Positions 7,792 to 17,333 are shown, counted from the stretch's first letter. The stretch: DNA of 64,000 nucleotides from JADKAV01 sp963733395 (GCA_963733395.1 CAVTCZ010000022.1:1-64000); one strand, 5' to 3'. Notes: generated from the letters alone by a model not told the origin. Numbers and translations are program-made.

Positions 7792-9131
7792 AGTCCCAGC
7801 CTCACCGATAGGTCACTGCGGAATTTGCGCTCGGGGTCCACGCGGTCGCGCACCACCTCGAACTCCTTGGCCCGCGGGTACATCACCCGGAACGTCTCCG
7901 GGGACATCCGCGAGTCCTTGGTCAGGTAGATCCGGCCACCGGCGGCGGCGACATCGGCGTCCATCCCGTCGAGCAGCGCGTTCAAGCCCGGCACGTCGGT
8001 GGGGATGTCCAGGGCCAGGGTCCAGCCCTTCAGCGCGAACGTGATCGGGCTCGGGCCCTCGGGGCCGAACCGCTTGAGCACCGCGAGGAAGACCGGGCAC
8101 CGGGCACCGGCGAACTGCTCCAGCAGCCGGCGGATCACGTCCTCCTGCCCGTCCGGGACGATCACCTGGTACTGCAGGAAGCCCCGCGAACCGTAGATGT
8201 GGTTCCAGTCGGCCACCCCGTCCAGCGGGTGGAAGAACGTGGCGATGCTCTGCAACTCGCCGGTCTTGCGCTTGGGCGCCTTCCGGAACCACATCTCGTT
8301 GAACCCCGCCACGGTCCAGCGGTTCAGCGCCTGGTTCGGCATCACCTTCGGCGCGGGCAGCGGCTTGGCCGGGGAGTAGGCCAGCGGGTTGCCGCGCTGC
8401 TTGGCCGGCAGGTCGGCCACGGAGGCGAAGTCCCCGATGGTCAGCACGCTGCGACCCAACTTGCGGCCCGTGGCCAGCGTGTCCACCCACGCCACGGAGT
8501 AGCGGGCGTGGGCGTCGGCCTCGTACATCGCGGCGATCAGGTCGTCGAGGTCCTCCGCGCGGGTGGTGTCCACCAGCAGCTGCGAGGACTCGATCGGGCG
8601 CATCCGCAGCCGGGCGCCGGTGATCAGCCCGGTCAGGCCCATGCCGCCGGCGGTCGCCCAGAACAGCTCCGGGTCGGCATCCGGACCGATCGTGACCTGG
8701 TCGCCGGAGGCCAGCACCATGTCGATCGACTCCGTGTGCGCCGACAGCGCCCCGTCCGCGTGATGGTTCTTGCCCTGGATGTCCGAGGCCAACGCGCCAC
8801 CCACGCTGACATACCGGGTCCCCGGCGTCACCGGCACGAAGTACCCCGCCGGCACACTGCGGCGCAGGATCTCATCGATCGACACCCCGGCCGCGACGTC
8901 CATCACCGGCCCCGGCTCGCTGCACTCCTGCAGGTTGTCCGAGGAGATCACCAAACCGCCGCCGTTCTGTGCGGCATCTCCGTAGGCACGACCCAGGCCA
9001 CGACCCACGACAGCGGGAGCCTCAGCCACCAGGGCGGCGGCTTCATCCACGGTGGCGGGACGCGCCACCCGAGCCCGCGACCACGTCGAACGACCCCAAC
9101 CGGTGAGGTTCTCAGACGCGCTGGTAGGCAC
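7788..9131 (-). CDS. dprE1: Decaprenylphosphoryl-ribose 2'-oxidase DprE1 (FAD)
   Basis: 447 aa FAD-linked oxidase of the VAO/BBE type. The FAD domain shows VVGRGLGRAYGDAAQNGG, then VTPGTRYVSVGGALASDIQG and GKNHHADGALSAHTESIDM; the C-terminal cap ends with IYLTKDSRMSPETF, which carries the Lys equivalent to mycobacterial K418. It oxidises polyprenylphosphoryl-ribose at C2'. In the segment aligned with mycobacterial GWNICVDFP this protein reads GWTLALDIP, so Ala (residue 373, codon 8013-8015) replaces the Cys attacked by benzothiazinones. dprE2 follows with an overlap. A family A repeat lies upstream. Confidence 0.88.
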   Translation of the reverse strand: MPTSASENLTGWGRSTWSRARVARPATVDEAAALVAEAPAVVGRGLGRAYGDAAQNGGGLVISSDNLQECSEPGPVMDVAAGVSIDEILRRSVPAGYFVPVTPGTRYVSVGGALASDIQGKNHHADGALSAHTESIDMVLASGDQVTIGPDADPELFWATAGGMGLTGLITGARLRMRPIESSQLLVDTTRAEDLDDLIAAMYEADAHARYSVAWVDTLATGRKLGRSVLTIGDFASVADLPAKQRGNPLAYSPAKPLPAPKVMPNQALNRWTVAGFNEMWFRKAPKRKTGELQSIATFFHPLDGVADWNHIYGSRGFLQYQVIVPDGQEDVIRRLLEQFAGARCPVFLAVLKRFGPEGPSPITFALKGWTLALDIPTDVPGLNALLDGMDADVAAAGGRIYLTKDSRMSPETFRVMYPRAKEFEVVRDRVDPERKFRSDLSVRLGL

Positions 9132-9195
9132 GCCTTCAGCCTACGATCCGGGGGGTGCGCTCGAACCCGCGGTCCCGCTGGTCCGGGTCCTCACC

Positions 9196-9319
9196 CGCGA
9201 GTGTGCACCGTTGCTGGTCCTCACCCGCGAGTGGTGCACCGTTGCTGGTTTCAGCCCCCGAAATCGACAACCGTGCAACAGTCGCGGCTCCGTGGGGGCG
9301 CAACGGTGCAACAGTCGCG
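9196..9319. repeat. Family A palindromic repeat, copy 3
   Basis: Modules L1 9196-9213, L2 9226-9244, R2 9268-9286 and R1 9301-9319 with the same nested layout. Arm sequences vary between CGCGAGTG and CGCGACTG forms, and several changes are matched in the opposite arm. It lies between the start of dprE1 and the end of the small membrane protein gene, both on the minus strand. Confidence 0.85.
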
Positions 9320-9345
9320 GCCGTAGGGCTCGATCCACCGCCGAC

Positions 9346-9723
9346 TCACCGATCCCGCACGTCCCACGCATGATCCAGGGCCGCCCGCGCCTGCTTCTTG
9401 TCGCCCGCCTCCAGCAGCCCGACACCCGCCCAGTACCAGGCCAGCCAGTCGTCCGGGGCGGCTTGGGCGGCAGCGATCCGTTCGTCCAACGGCCGCTCAT
9501 CGACCGTCTCGATGCGCCCCGCGAGCTCCTGCATGTGAAACCCGAATCGCACCTCCCGCCAGACCAGCCAGCCGGAGAGCACCGGCAGGATCAGCACGGC
9601 GACCCCGAGACCGACCGCCGCGGGCTCCCCGGACACCAGGAAGTCCCACCCGCGCCACGCCACCAACACGGCGTACACGGCGAACGCCCCGGCCATCACC
9701 AGCGCGATACGGCGAGCGGTCAT
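9346..9723 (-). CDS. Small membrane protein with a TPR-like tail
   Basis: 125 aa. Two predicted membrane helices fill the N-terminal half (about residues 5-23 and 35-53, ending in the basic WLVWREVRFGF). The cytoplasmic part has one TPR-like pair of helices (DWLAWYWAGVGLLEAGDKKQ, then ARAALDHAWDV). Its start overlaps the dapB stop, so it is the last gene of a peptidase-dapB run. Function is not recognised; small proteins at this place downstream of dapB are usually annotated as hypothetical membrane proteins. Confidence 0.6.
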   Translation of the reverse strand: MTARRIALVMAGAFAVYAVLVAWRGWDFLVSGEPAAVGLGVAVLILPVLSGWLVWREVRFGFHMQELAGRIETVDERPLDERIAAAQAAPDDWLAWYWAGVGLLEAGDKKQARAALDHAWDVRDR

Positions 9724-10457
9724 CCCAGGTCCAGGAACGCATCCAGGCCGACGGTGAGGCCGGGATTGTCCCCGACCGTGCGGATGCCCAACAACACCCC
9801 GGGCATGAAGGACACGCGGTCCAGGCTGTCGTGCCGGATCGTCAAGGTCTCCCCCGGCGCCCCGAGCAGCACCTCCTGGTGAGCGACCAGCCCGCGCAAG
9901 CGCACCGAGTGGACCGTCACCTCGTCGACCTGGGCGCCGCGGGCACCGTCCAGCGCGGTGGTCGTGGCGTCCGGCGACCGCCGACCCTCGCGCGCCGCCG
10001 CGATCATCTCCGCCGTGCGCACCGCGGTGCCCGAGGGTGCATCGACCTTGTCGGGGTGGTGCATCTCGATGACTTCGACCGACTCGAAGTAGGGCGCGGC
10101 GGCAGCCGCGAAGCGCATCATGAGCACGGCCCCGATGCTGAAGTTCGCAGCCACCAGCACCCCCACATCCGGATGCCCGGCCAACAACTCCTCGACCTGC
10201 GCCAACCGGGCGGTGTCGAAGCCGCTGGTCCCGACGACCACATGCACGCCGGCCGGGATGCAGTGGGCCAGCGTTCGCATCACGACATCCGGTGCCGTGA
10301 AGTCGACCACGACATCACAGTCGTCGACCAGTTCGAGGGGGTCCCCGACGTCAACCCGGGCCAGCAGTTGCATGTCCTGCGCCGCCTCGACCGTCTCACA
10401 CACGGTCCGACCCATCCGGCCCGCAGCGCCGACAACACCTACCCGAATCATGCTCAT
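9720..10457 (-). CDS. dapB: 4-hydroxy-tetrahydrodipicolinate reductase
   Basis: 245 aa, the standard actinobacterial length. It reduces the DapA product with NAD(P)H in the diaminopimelate/lysine route. Visible motifs are the Rossmann loop VGVVGAAGRMGRTV, VVDFTAPDV, VVVGTSGF, the ANFSIGAVLMM segment, the catalytic EMHHPDKVDAPSGTA with its His and Lys, and the C-terminal SFMPGVLLGIR. Its start overlaps the stop of the M16 peptidase gene by 4 bp. dapA is not in the window. Confidence 0.95.
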   Translation of the reverse strand: MSMIRVGVVGAAGRMGRTVCETVEAAQDMQLLARVDVGDPLELVDDCDVVVDFTAPDVVMRTLAHCIPAGVHVVVGTSGFDTARLAQVEELLAGHPDVGVLVAANFSIGAVLMMRFAAAAAPYFESVEVIEMHHPDKVDAPSGTAVRTAEMIAAAREGRRSPDATTTALDGARGAQVDEVTVHSVRLRGLVAHQEVLLGAPGETLTIRHDSLDRVSFMPGVLLGIRTVGDNPGLTVGLDAFLDLG

Positions 10458-11728
10458 CCCTGTCCCGGTCCGACGACCACGTCCACGGCCGGCGCGGAGA
10501 GGATCTCCTCAGCCAGCGCGCAGACCTGCTGCGCAGACACCTTGTCCATCCTCGCCAAGCCTTCGTTGAGCCCGATGATCTTCTCCCCGAACATCGCCCG
10601 CGTGCCCAACCGCATCAGGCGCATACCGGGATCCTCCAGGTCCAGCACCATCTGACCCTTCACCTGGTTCTTCGCGGCCTGGACCTCCGCGTCGGAAAGC
10701 CCGGCCGTGGCGACCTCGTGCAGCACGGCCTCGATGACCTCTCGGGTCTGGTCGAGTTTCTCGGGTGCGCAGCCGGCGTGGACGCCGAAGATGCCGGCGT
10801 CGGTGTAGCTGCCGCGGAAGGCGTTCACGGAGTAAGCCAGGCTGCGTCGTTCCCGGACCTCCTGGAACAGCCGGCTGGACATGCCGCCGCCCAGGATCGT
10901 GTGCAGGACCGCCATCGGGTACCGCCGGTCATCGGCCCGGGAGATGCCGGCGTAGCCCCGCAGGAGGTTGACCTGCTCGAAGGCGCGACCGACGTACTCG
11001 TTCGTCGGACGGGGGGCGCGGGGAGGCAGCGACGGCTTGGGCGCCCGCACGGGGCTCTCCGCCCGCCCGAACGCCTTCTCCACCAGCGAGACCACCCGGC
11101 GGTGCGACGCGCTGCCGACGGCGGTGACGACGTAGTTGTCGGGCGTGTAGTACCGGCGGTAGTGGCCTTTGATGGCAGCTCCGCGCATCGCCCTGATGCC
11201 CTCGGCCGTGCCCGCCACCGGGGCACCCAACGGATGTTTGGGGAACAGAGCGCGCTCGAGTTCGGTCCGGGCGACATCCACCGGGTCGTCCTCGCTCATG
11301 GCGATCTCCTCGAGGACGACTGCGCGCTCCGCCTCGATGTCCGAGGGCCGCAGCAGCGACCGGCCCAGCATGTCCGCGAGGACGTCGATGGCCACTTCGA
11401 GGTGCTCGTCCAACAGCCGGACGTGGTAGCACGTGTATTCCTTGGTGGTGAAGGCGTTGATCTCGCCCCCGACACCCTCGATGTGCGCGGCGATGTCGAA
11501 CGCGGAACGGTCCTGGGTGCCCTTGAACAGCAGGTGCTCCAGGAAGTGCGTCGCACCGCCGGTCGACGGGGTTTCGTGGCGGGAGCCGATGGGCACCCAC
11601 ACCCCCACCGACACCGAGCGCACCGCCGGGATCACTTCGGTGAAAACACGAGGCCCCGAGGGGATCTCGGTGCGGTGCACACTGATCCCCCCGGGGTCGC
11701 GCAGTACCACCTGGGAGCGAGGGCTCAC
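10454..11728 (-). CDS. M16 family zinc metallopeptidase
   Basis: 424 aa, a single-chain M16B peptidase (processing-peptidase-like). The inverted zinc motif HxxEH is present as HFLEHLLFKGT near residue 63, with the downstream Glu in the ERAVVLEEIAMSEDD segment about 75 residues later. The C-terminal half has the usual LLRGYAGISR and GGGMSSRLFQEVRE motifs. It follows pnp directly, with a start overlapping the pnp stop; this pnp-M16-dapB order is common in actinobacteria. The physiological substrate is unknown. Confidence 0.9.
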   Translation of the reverse strand: MSPRSQVVLRDPGGISVHRTEIPSGPRVFTEVIPAVRSVSVGVWVPIGSRHETPSTGGATHFLEHLLFKGTQDRSAFDIAAHIEGVGGEINAFTTKEYTCYHVRLLDEHLEVAIDVLADMLGRSLLRPSDIEAERAVVLEEIAMSEDDPVDVARTELERALFPKHPLGAPVAGTAEGIRAMRGAAIKGHYRRYYTPDNYVVTAVGSASHRRVVSLVEKAFGRAESPVRAPKPSLPPRAPRPTNEYVGRAFEQVNLLRGYAGISRADDRRYPMAVLHTILGGGMSSRLFQEVRERRSLAYSVNAFRGSYTDAGIFGVHAGCAPEKLDQTREVIEAVLHEVATAGLSDAEVQAAKNQVKGQMVLDLEDPGMRLMRLGTRAMFGEKIIGLNEGLARMDKVSAQQVCALAEEILSAPAVDVVVGPGQG

Positions 11729-13926
11729 TCGGTCGAGCCCTCGTCGGCTTCCTCCAGCACGGGGGCCAGGCTCAGCTTGCCGCGGTCGTCGATGTCCTTG
11801 ATCTCGACCCGGATCTTGTCGCCGACCTTGACCACGTCGTCGACGCTGTCGATGCGCTTGCCACCGACGAGCTTCTTGACCTCGCTGATGTGCAGCAGGC
11901 CGTCCTTGCCCGGAAGCAGCGAGACGAACGCCCCGAAGTTGGTCGTCTTGACGACCGTGCCGAGGTAGCGCTCCCCGATCTCCGGCATCTGCGGGTTGGC
12001 GATCGAGTTGATCATCGTCCGCGCCTCTTCAGCGGCCTCGCCGTTCGAGGCACCGATGTAGATGGTGCCGTCGTCCTCGATGGTGATGTCCGCACCGGTG
12101 TCGTCCTGGATCTGGTTGATGATCTGACCCTTCGGTCCGATCACGGCACCGATCTTGTCGACCGGGACGGTGATGGAGATGACCCGAGGAGCCAGTGGGT
12201 TCATCTCGTCGGGGCCGTCGATGGCGTCGCTCATGACGTCCAGGATGGTCATCCGGGCGTCGCGTGCCTGCTCGAGCGCGCCGGCCAGGACGCTGGCGGG
12301 GATGCCGTCCAGCTTGGTGTCCAACTGCAGGGCCGTCACGAACTCGCTGGTACCGGCGACCTTGAAGTCCATGTCGCCGTAGGCGTCCTCGGCACCGAGG
12401 ATGTCGGTCAGCGCCACGTACTGCATCTGGCCGTCGACCTCATCGGAGACCAGACCCATGGCGATACCCGCCACCGGCGCCTTCAGCGGCACCCCGGCGT
12501 TGAGCAGCGACAGGGTGGAGGCGCAGACCGAGCCCATCGACGTGGAGCCGTTGGACCCGAGGGCCTCGGACACCTGCCGGATCGCGTAGGGGAAGTCCTC
12601 ACGCGTCGGCAGCACCGGGACCAGCGCCCGCTCGGCGAGCGCCCCGTGGCCGATCTCGCGGCGCTTCGGGCTTCCCACCCGGCCGGTCTCACCGGTCGAG
12701 AACGGCGGGAAGTTGTAGTTGTGCATGTAGCGCTTGCGCGTCATCGGGTTCAGCGTGTCGAGCTGCTGCTCCATGCGCAGCATGTTCAGCGTGGTGACGC
12801 CCAGGATCTGGGTCTCGCCGCGCTCGAACAGCGCCGAGCCGTGCGCCCGCGGGATCACGTCGACCTCGGCGGACAGGGCGCGGATGTCGGTGAGGCCACG
12901 GCCGTCGATGCGCACCTTGTCGCGCAGGATCCGCTGCCGGACCTGCTTCTTCGTCACTGCGCGCAGGGCGGCGCCGATCTCCTTCTCGCGGCCTTCGAAC
13001 TGCTCGGCCAGTTGCTCGGCGACCTCGTCCTTGATCGCGTCGAGGGCGGTCTCCCGCTCCTGCTTGTCGGCGATCGTCAGCGCCTCGGCCAGCTTGTCGC
13101 TGACAGCGGCCTCGACGGCGGCGAATGCGTCGTCCTGGTAGTCGAGGAACACCGGGAACTCCCGGGTCTCCTTGCCGGCGCGGGCGGCGAGGTCGATCTG
13201 GGCCTCGCACAGCTGCCGGATGAACGGCTTGGCCGCTTCGAGTCCCTCGGCGACCACGGTCTCGGTGGGTGCCGGGGCACCGCCACGGACGAGTTCCACG
13301 GCGGCCTCGGTCGCCTCGGCCTCGACCATCATGATCGCGACATCGTCACCGACCACACGGCCGGCGACGACCATGTCGAACACGGCCTCCTCGACCTGCG
13401 AGTAGCTCGGGAAGGCCACCCAGCGCTCGCCGATCAGGGCCACGCGAACCGCGCCGATCGGGCCGTTGAAGGGCAGACCGGACAGCTGCGTGGAGATGGA
13501 GGCCGCGTTGATGGCCAGCACGTCGTAGGGGTTGTCCGGGTTGAGGGACTGGATCGTGATGACGACCTGGACCTCGTTGCGCAGGCCCTTGACGAACGTC
13601 GGGCGCAGCGGCCGGTCGATCAACCGGCAGGTCAGGATGGCGTCCTCGCTGGGACGGCCCTCGCGGCGGAAGAACGAACCGGGGATCCGGCCCGCTGCGT
13701 ACATGCGCTCTTCGACGTCGACCGTCAGCGGGAAGAAGTCGAACTGCTCTTTCGGGTGCTTGCCGGCAGTGGTCGCCGACAGCAGCATGGTGTCGCCGTC
13801 GAGGTAGGCGACGGCCGAACCGGCAGCCTGCCGGGCAAGCCGGCCGGTCTCGAAACGGATGGTGCGGGTGCCGAACGGACCGTTGTCCAGAACGATCTCG
13901 GCGGATTGAATGTTGGAACCCTCCAC
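11725..13926 (-). CDS. pnp: Polyribonucleotide nucleotidyltransferase (PNPase)
   Basis: 733 aa from a GTG at 13926, chosen because a perfect AAGGAGG lies 7 bp upstream. It degrades RNA 3'-5' by phosphorolysis and can also add tails. There are two RNase PH domains (the first around FETGRLARQAAGSA and GSFFRREGRPSEDA; the second around IDGRGLTDIRALSAEV and GSNGSTSMGSVCAS), then a KH domain (VIGPKGQIINQIQDDTGADI) and an S1 domain (TTNFGAFVSLLPGKDGLLHI). It is downstream of rpsO with an intervening hairpin, as in many bacteria. Confidence 0.97.
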   Translation of the reverse strand: MEGSNIQSAEIVLDNGPFGTRTIRFETGRLARQAAGSAVAYLDGDTMLLSATTAGKHPKEQFDFFPLTVDVEERMYAAGRIPGSFFRREGRPSEDAILTCRLIDRPLRPTFVKGLRNEVQVVITIQSLNPDNPYDVLAINAASISTQLSGLPFNGPIGAVRVALIGERWVAFPSYSQVEEAVFDMVVAGRVVGDDVAIMMVEAEATEAAVELVRGGAPAPTETVVAEGLEAAKPFIRQLCEAQIDLAARAGKETREFPVFLDYQDDAFAAVEAAVSDKLAEALTIADKQERETALDAIKDEVAEQLAEQFEGREKEIGAALRAVTKKQVRQRILRDKVRIDGRGLTDIRALSAEVDVIPRAHGSALFERGETQILGVTTLNMLRMEQQLDTLNPMTRKRYMHNYNFPPFSTGETGRVGSPKRREIGHGALAERALVPVLPTREDFPYAIRQVSEALGSNGSTSMGSVCASTLSLLNAGVPLKAPVAGIAMGLVSDEVDGQMQYVALTDILGAEDAYGDMDFKVAGTSEFVTALQLDTKLDGIPASVLAGALEQARDARMTILDVMSDAIDGPDEMNPLAPRVISITVPVDKIGAVIGPKGQIINQIQDDTGADITIEDDGTIYIGASNGEAAEEARTMINSIANPQMPEIGERYLGTVVKTTNFGAFVSLLPGKDGLLHISEVKKLVGGKRIDSVDDVVKVGDKIRVEIKDIDDRGKLSLAPVLEEADEGSTE

Positions 13927-14052
13927 GGGCCCTCCTTGTGTGTCTGGGGGCCACCCGCGCCGGTCTTCGATCGAGACGGTCCGCTTGCTGCGGGCCATCA
14001 CCACCGAGGACCGAGGCGTTCTAGGCAGCCCCGGGGTTTCGGGTAGTACGAC

Positions 14053-14086
14053 GACGCCGGGGGCAGCTAGTGCCACCCCCGGCGTC
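14053..14086 (-). terminator. rpsO-pnp intergenic hairpin
   Basis: GACGCCGGGGGCA pairs with TGCCACCCCCGGCGTC just after the rpsO stop on the minus strand, followed by a G/C-rich rather than a U-rich stretch. The position matches the rpsO-pnp intergenic hairpin of other bacteria, where it acts as an attenuator and an RNase III processing site for pnp autoregulation. That role is inferred here. Confidence 0.55.
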
Positions 14087-14091
14087 CCAGG

Positions 14092-14355
14092 TTATCGACG
14101 GATACCCAGCCGTGCGATCAGCGAACGGTAGCGCTCGATGTCGGTGCGGGCGAGGTAGTCGAGCAGGCGGCGACGACGGCCCACGAGCAGCAGCAGTCCG
14201 CGGCGGCTGTGGTGGTCGTGCTTGTGCTCTTTCAGATGTTCGGTGAGGTGCGAGATGCGGTGGCTCAGCAGAGCGACCTGCACCTCGGGGCTTCCGGTGT
14301 CGCCGTCAGCCGTGGCGTACTCGCCGATGATCTTCTGCTTGGTAGCAGTGTCCAT
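14092..14355 (-). CDS. rpsO: 30S ribosomal protein S15
   Basis: 87 aa from ATG 14355. Classical S15 blocks are visible: GEYATADGDTGSPEVQVALL, ISHLTEHLKEHKHDHHSRRG and LLLLVGRRRRLLDYLARTD, ending YRSLIARLGIRR. It binds the 16S rRNA central domain near the 20-22 helix junction and helps form an intersubunit bridge. It sits upstream of pnp as in most bacteria. The stretch to ribF (14356-14540) shows no gene. Confidence 0.98.
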   Translation of the reverse strand: MDTATKQKIIGEYATADGDTGSPEVQVALLSHRISHLTEHLKEHKHDHHSRRGLLLLVGRRRRLLDYLARTDIERYRSLIARLGIRR

Positions 14356-14540
14356 TGGGTGATCCTGATTCCTATGCGGACGCAACAACACGTCGGTCAC
14401 CGAGCGTCCGTTCAGTGACCGTGGTCCCAGTGTAGCGGGTGGGGGTGACGGGGCGGTTCGTCGCGGCCGATCCTGGTCGATGTGACGGGTGCTCGGCCTA
14501 TCTCTCACCCGCGGCGGTTGACCGGCCCCTGACACCTGCG

Positions 14541-15414
14541 CTACTTGATCAGCCGTCGGGTCGCCGCCACATCCTCGTCCATCTGCGCGACGAGCGCCTC
14601 GACGCCGTCGAAGGCCAGCGTGTCCCGCAACCGGTGGCCGAATTCCAGCCGCATGCGGTGCCCGTACAGATCCCCCTCGAAGTCCAGCAAGTGGGCCTCG
14701 ACCGTCCGCACGACACCGTCGAAGGTCGGGTTGGTTCCGATGCTGATGGCCGCCGCATGGCTATCTCCGTCCACCACGGCCCTACCTGCGTACACACCGT
14801 CGGCCGGCACGGCGGCTCGCGGGTGGTGCTCGATGTTGGCGGTGGGGAACCCCAGCGCACGGCCGCGCTTCTCCCCCGGCACGACGACGCCGGCGACCTC
14901 ATGCGGACGGCCCAGCAGTTGTGCGGCCGACTCCACCTCGCCGGTGGCCACCGCCGCCCGGATGCGCGTGGAGGAGACGGGTTCCTCGTCACCGACGAGC
15001 GAGAACTCGTCGACCACGAGACCGGCCTCGCGCAACGTCTGCGCGGTGCCTGCCGCCCGGTGGCCGAAGCGGAATCCGTGACCGATCACGACGTGCCGGG
15101 CGTCGAGGTTCTTGCGCAGAACCGTTTCCACGAAGTCGTCGGCACTCATCGCCGCGACGTCGGCGTCGAACTCGAGCACCTCGACGAGTTCCACCCCCGA
15201 GCTCGGCGATCAGTTCCACGCGGCGGGACAGATCGCACAGGCGGGTCGGCGCTGCGTCCGGACGCAGCACTTCCAGCGGGTTCGGGTCGAACGTCACGAC
15301 CACGGATTCGAGATCCAGCTGCTCAGCGAGCGCGAGGTTGTGCCGGATCAGGGACTGGTGACCGCGGTGCACGCCGTCGAAGACCCCGATCGTCACCACC
15401 GATGGTCTGTCCAC
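14541..15414 (-). CDS. ribF: Bifunctional riboflavin kinase/FAD synthetase, frame broken by one extra base
   Basis: Read from GTG 15414: TIGVFDGVHRGHQSLI is the FAD synthetase nucleotidyl-transfer motif, then VTFDPNPLEVLRPDAAPT. Near 15195 the frame breaks in a run of five G (minus strand); removing one G joins RRVELIAELG to VELVEVLEFDADVAAMSADDFV. The rest includes GHGFRFGH, SSTRIR, the riboflavin kinase domain (RGRALGFPTANIE, DGVYAGRAVV, ISIGTNPTFDG) and ends TRRLIK. The product makes FMN and FAD. Because it is essential, a homopolymer consensus error is the likely explanation. truB lies just upstream, as is usual. Confidence 0.85.
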
Positions 15415-15456
15415 GCGACTACCTTGTCAGATCGGCGATCCCGCGGACTCCCCGCG

Positions 15457-16315
15457 TCATGCGGGCGCGTTCACCTCGATGTGGCACAGCCCCTCGGTCA
15501 CGGTCACCACCGAGACCCATCGGCCGTCCGACAGAACCAGGTGGGTCCCGTCGGCCACGCCGAGTTCGAAGCGCTGTCCGTTGCGCAGCCGCTCGGCCTC
15601 CGGCGCCGCCACCGTCACCACCGGCAGGATCCGCCCGATCAACTCCTCCGTCGAGGTCACCGGGGGTGGCTGCTCGCCCAGCGCCGTGCATTCGTCGACA
15701 CCGATGGGGCCGATCGCGGTGCGGCGCAGTGCGGTGAGATGGGCCGCACTGCCGAGGGCTGTACCCGAGGTCGCGCGCCAACGCCCGGATGTAGGTGCCG
15801 GAACTGCATTCCACCACCACGTCGAGGTCGGTCTGGTTCGTGCTTGCGCGAGGGGCGCCCACCACCTCGAACCGGCGGATGCTCACAGGACGCGCAGGTA
15901 GTGTCACTTCTTCGCCTGCGCGCACCCTTCGGTAAGAGCGGACGCCGTCGATCTTGACCGCCGACACTGAGCTGGGGATCTGCTCGATCTCACCGGTGAG
16001 CGCGGTGATGGCGGCGGACAACCCGGCCGGATCCCACTCCCAACCGGGGGTGGCGGTGGTCTCGCCCTCGGCGTCATCGGTGTTGGTACCCACCCCGATC
16101 CGGATCGTCGCCGCGTACGTCTTGGGCTGCCCCTGCACGAATCGCAGCAGCCGGGTGGCGTTGCCCAGACCGACGACCAGCACACCCGTGGCCATCGGAT
16201 CGAGGGTCCCGGCATGCCCCACCCGGCGCTGGCCGTAGAGCCGGCGGCACCGACCGACCACGTCGTGGCTGGTCCAGCCGGCGGATTTGTCGATCAGGGC
16301 GAACCCGGAGATCAC
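15457..16315 (-). CDS. truB: tRNA pseudouridine(55) synthase, frame broken by one extra base
   Basis: From GTG 16315: GFALIDKSAGWTSHDVV, RVGHAGTLDPMATGVL (the catalytic Asp motif), RLLRFVQGQPKTYAATIRIG, IPSSVSAVKIDGVRSYRRVR and DLDVVVECSSGTYIRALARD. Near 15765 an extra G in GGG shifts the frame; removing it continues GTALGSAAHLTALRR, and the PUA-like tail MTSTEELIGRILPVVTV ends at 15457. The enzyme makes pseudouridine 55 in the tRNA T loop. As with ribF, a single-base error in the consensus is more likely than loss of a conserved gene. Confidence 0.85.
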
Positions 16316-16367
16316 GCGGCGCCTCGACCGCGGCGGAGGTACCGCTGGGTGCTCTGACGACGATCGC

Positions 16368-17333
16368 TCACGCGATCGCCGCGAGGAAGTCGGCCAGCGT
16401 CTGCTCCGGGTCCGAGCCACCCGTGAACCCCGCCGCCCGGACGTGCCCACCGCCACCCAGAGACGTGCAAGCGCGCCCCACATCCACACTGCCCAACGAG
16501 CGACTGGACACCCGCCACAGGCCGTGGTCGTCCTCCTTGAGCACGACGGCGACCTCTGCACCTTCCACCGTTCGCACCGTGTCGATCAGCGACTCGACCT
16601 GGGTGAAGGCGATGCCGAACCGGGTACGGTCCTCGCGGTCCACGTGCACCACCGCCACCTGGACCCCGCCGGCGTCGACGAGTTCGAGGCGGCTCATGAC
16701 ATCTGCCTGCAGCGCCAGGAAGTCCCGGGACTTGGTGTCGAACATGGCTCTGGCAGCACCCGCGAAATCCATACCCGTCTCCATGAGCCGAGCCGCCGCC
16801 CGCAACGTCTCCGGGGTCGTGGTGGGGAACCGGAAGGATCCGGTGTCCGAACTGATCGCGGCGTAGAGACACAGCGCGATGTCCGGGGTCAGCGGGACTC
16901 CCAACTCGTCGATCAGGTCCAGGGCCAACAAGCCCGTGGCCGGTCTGGCGGCATCGACGTGCACGATGGGAGCGAACGCCACGAAACTGGTGTGGTGGTC
17001 GATGGCGATGAAGGTGTCAGCCGCTTCACCCACCGGCAACAGGCGGCCGACCCGGTCGCCGGAGGACGCGTCCATGCTGATGACCGCGTCCGCCGGCAGC
17101 GCCTGGTCGGGGTCGACGATCAGATCCGCCCGGGGCAGGAACCGCAGGCCGAGCGGCACCTCGAAGGGGTAGTCGGGGAACGTCACCTGCACCGGCGTGC
17201 CGAGGGTCTCGAGCGCGATCGCCGTGGCCAACGCCGAACCGAGGGCATCAGCGTCGGGGTTGACGTGAGCCACCAGCAACACGCGACGCGCACTTCGCAG
17301 ATGCTGGGCGATCTGCCCCAGGGTCGCGTTCAC
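16368..17333 (-). CDS. nrnA: DHH/DHHA1 phosphoesterase, NrnA-like
   Basis: 321 aa from GTG 17333. The DHH domain has VLLVAHVNPDADALGSALA, then SMDASS and the FIAIDHHTS motif with metal-binding Asp and His; ATGLLALDLIDELG and CLYAAISSDTGSFR follow. The DHHA1 substrate domain ends with CTSLGGGGHVRAAGF. The family degrades nanoRNAs and pAp, or cyclic dinucleotides in some members. The position between rbfA and truB is the actinobacterial standard. A family B repeat block fills the gap to rbfA. Confidence 0.9.
   Translation of the reverse strand: MNATLGQIAQHLRSARRVLLVAHVNPDADALGSALATAIALETLGTPVQVTFPDYPFEVPLGLRFLPRADLIVDPDQALPADAVISMDASSGDRVGRLLPVGEAADTFIAIDHHTSFVAFAPIVHVDAARPATGLLALDLIDELGVPLTPDIALCLYAAISSDTGSFRFPTTTPETLRAAARLMETGMDFAGAARAMFDTKSRDFLALQADVMSRLELVDAGGVQVAVVHVDREDRTRFGIAFTQVESLIDTVRTVEGAEVAVVLKEDDHGLWRVSSRSLGSVDVGRACTSLGGGGHVRAAGFTGGSDPEQTLADFLAAIA

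Noticed and set aside
11890..14046. Very long plus-strand frame opposite pnp
   Set aside because: High-GC antisense shadow, no start context or motifs; pnp is unambiguous.
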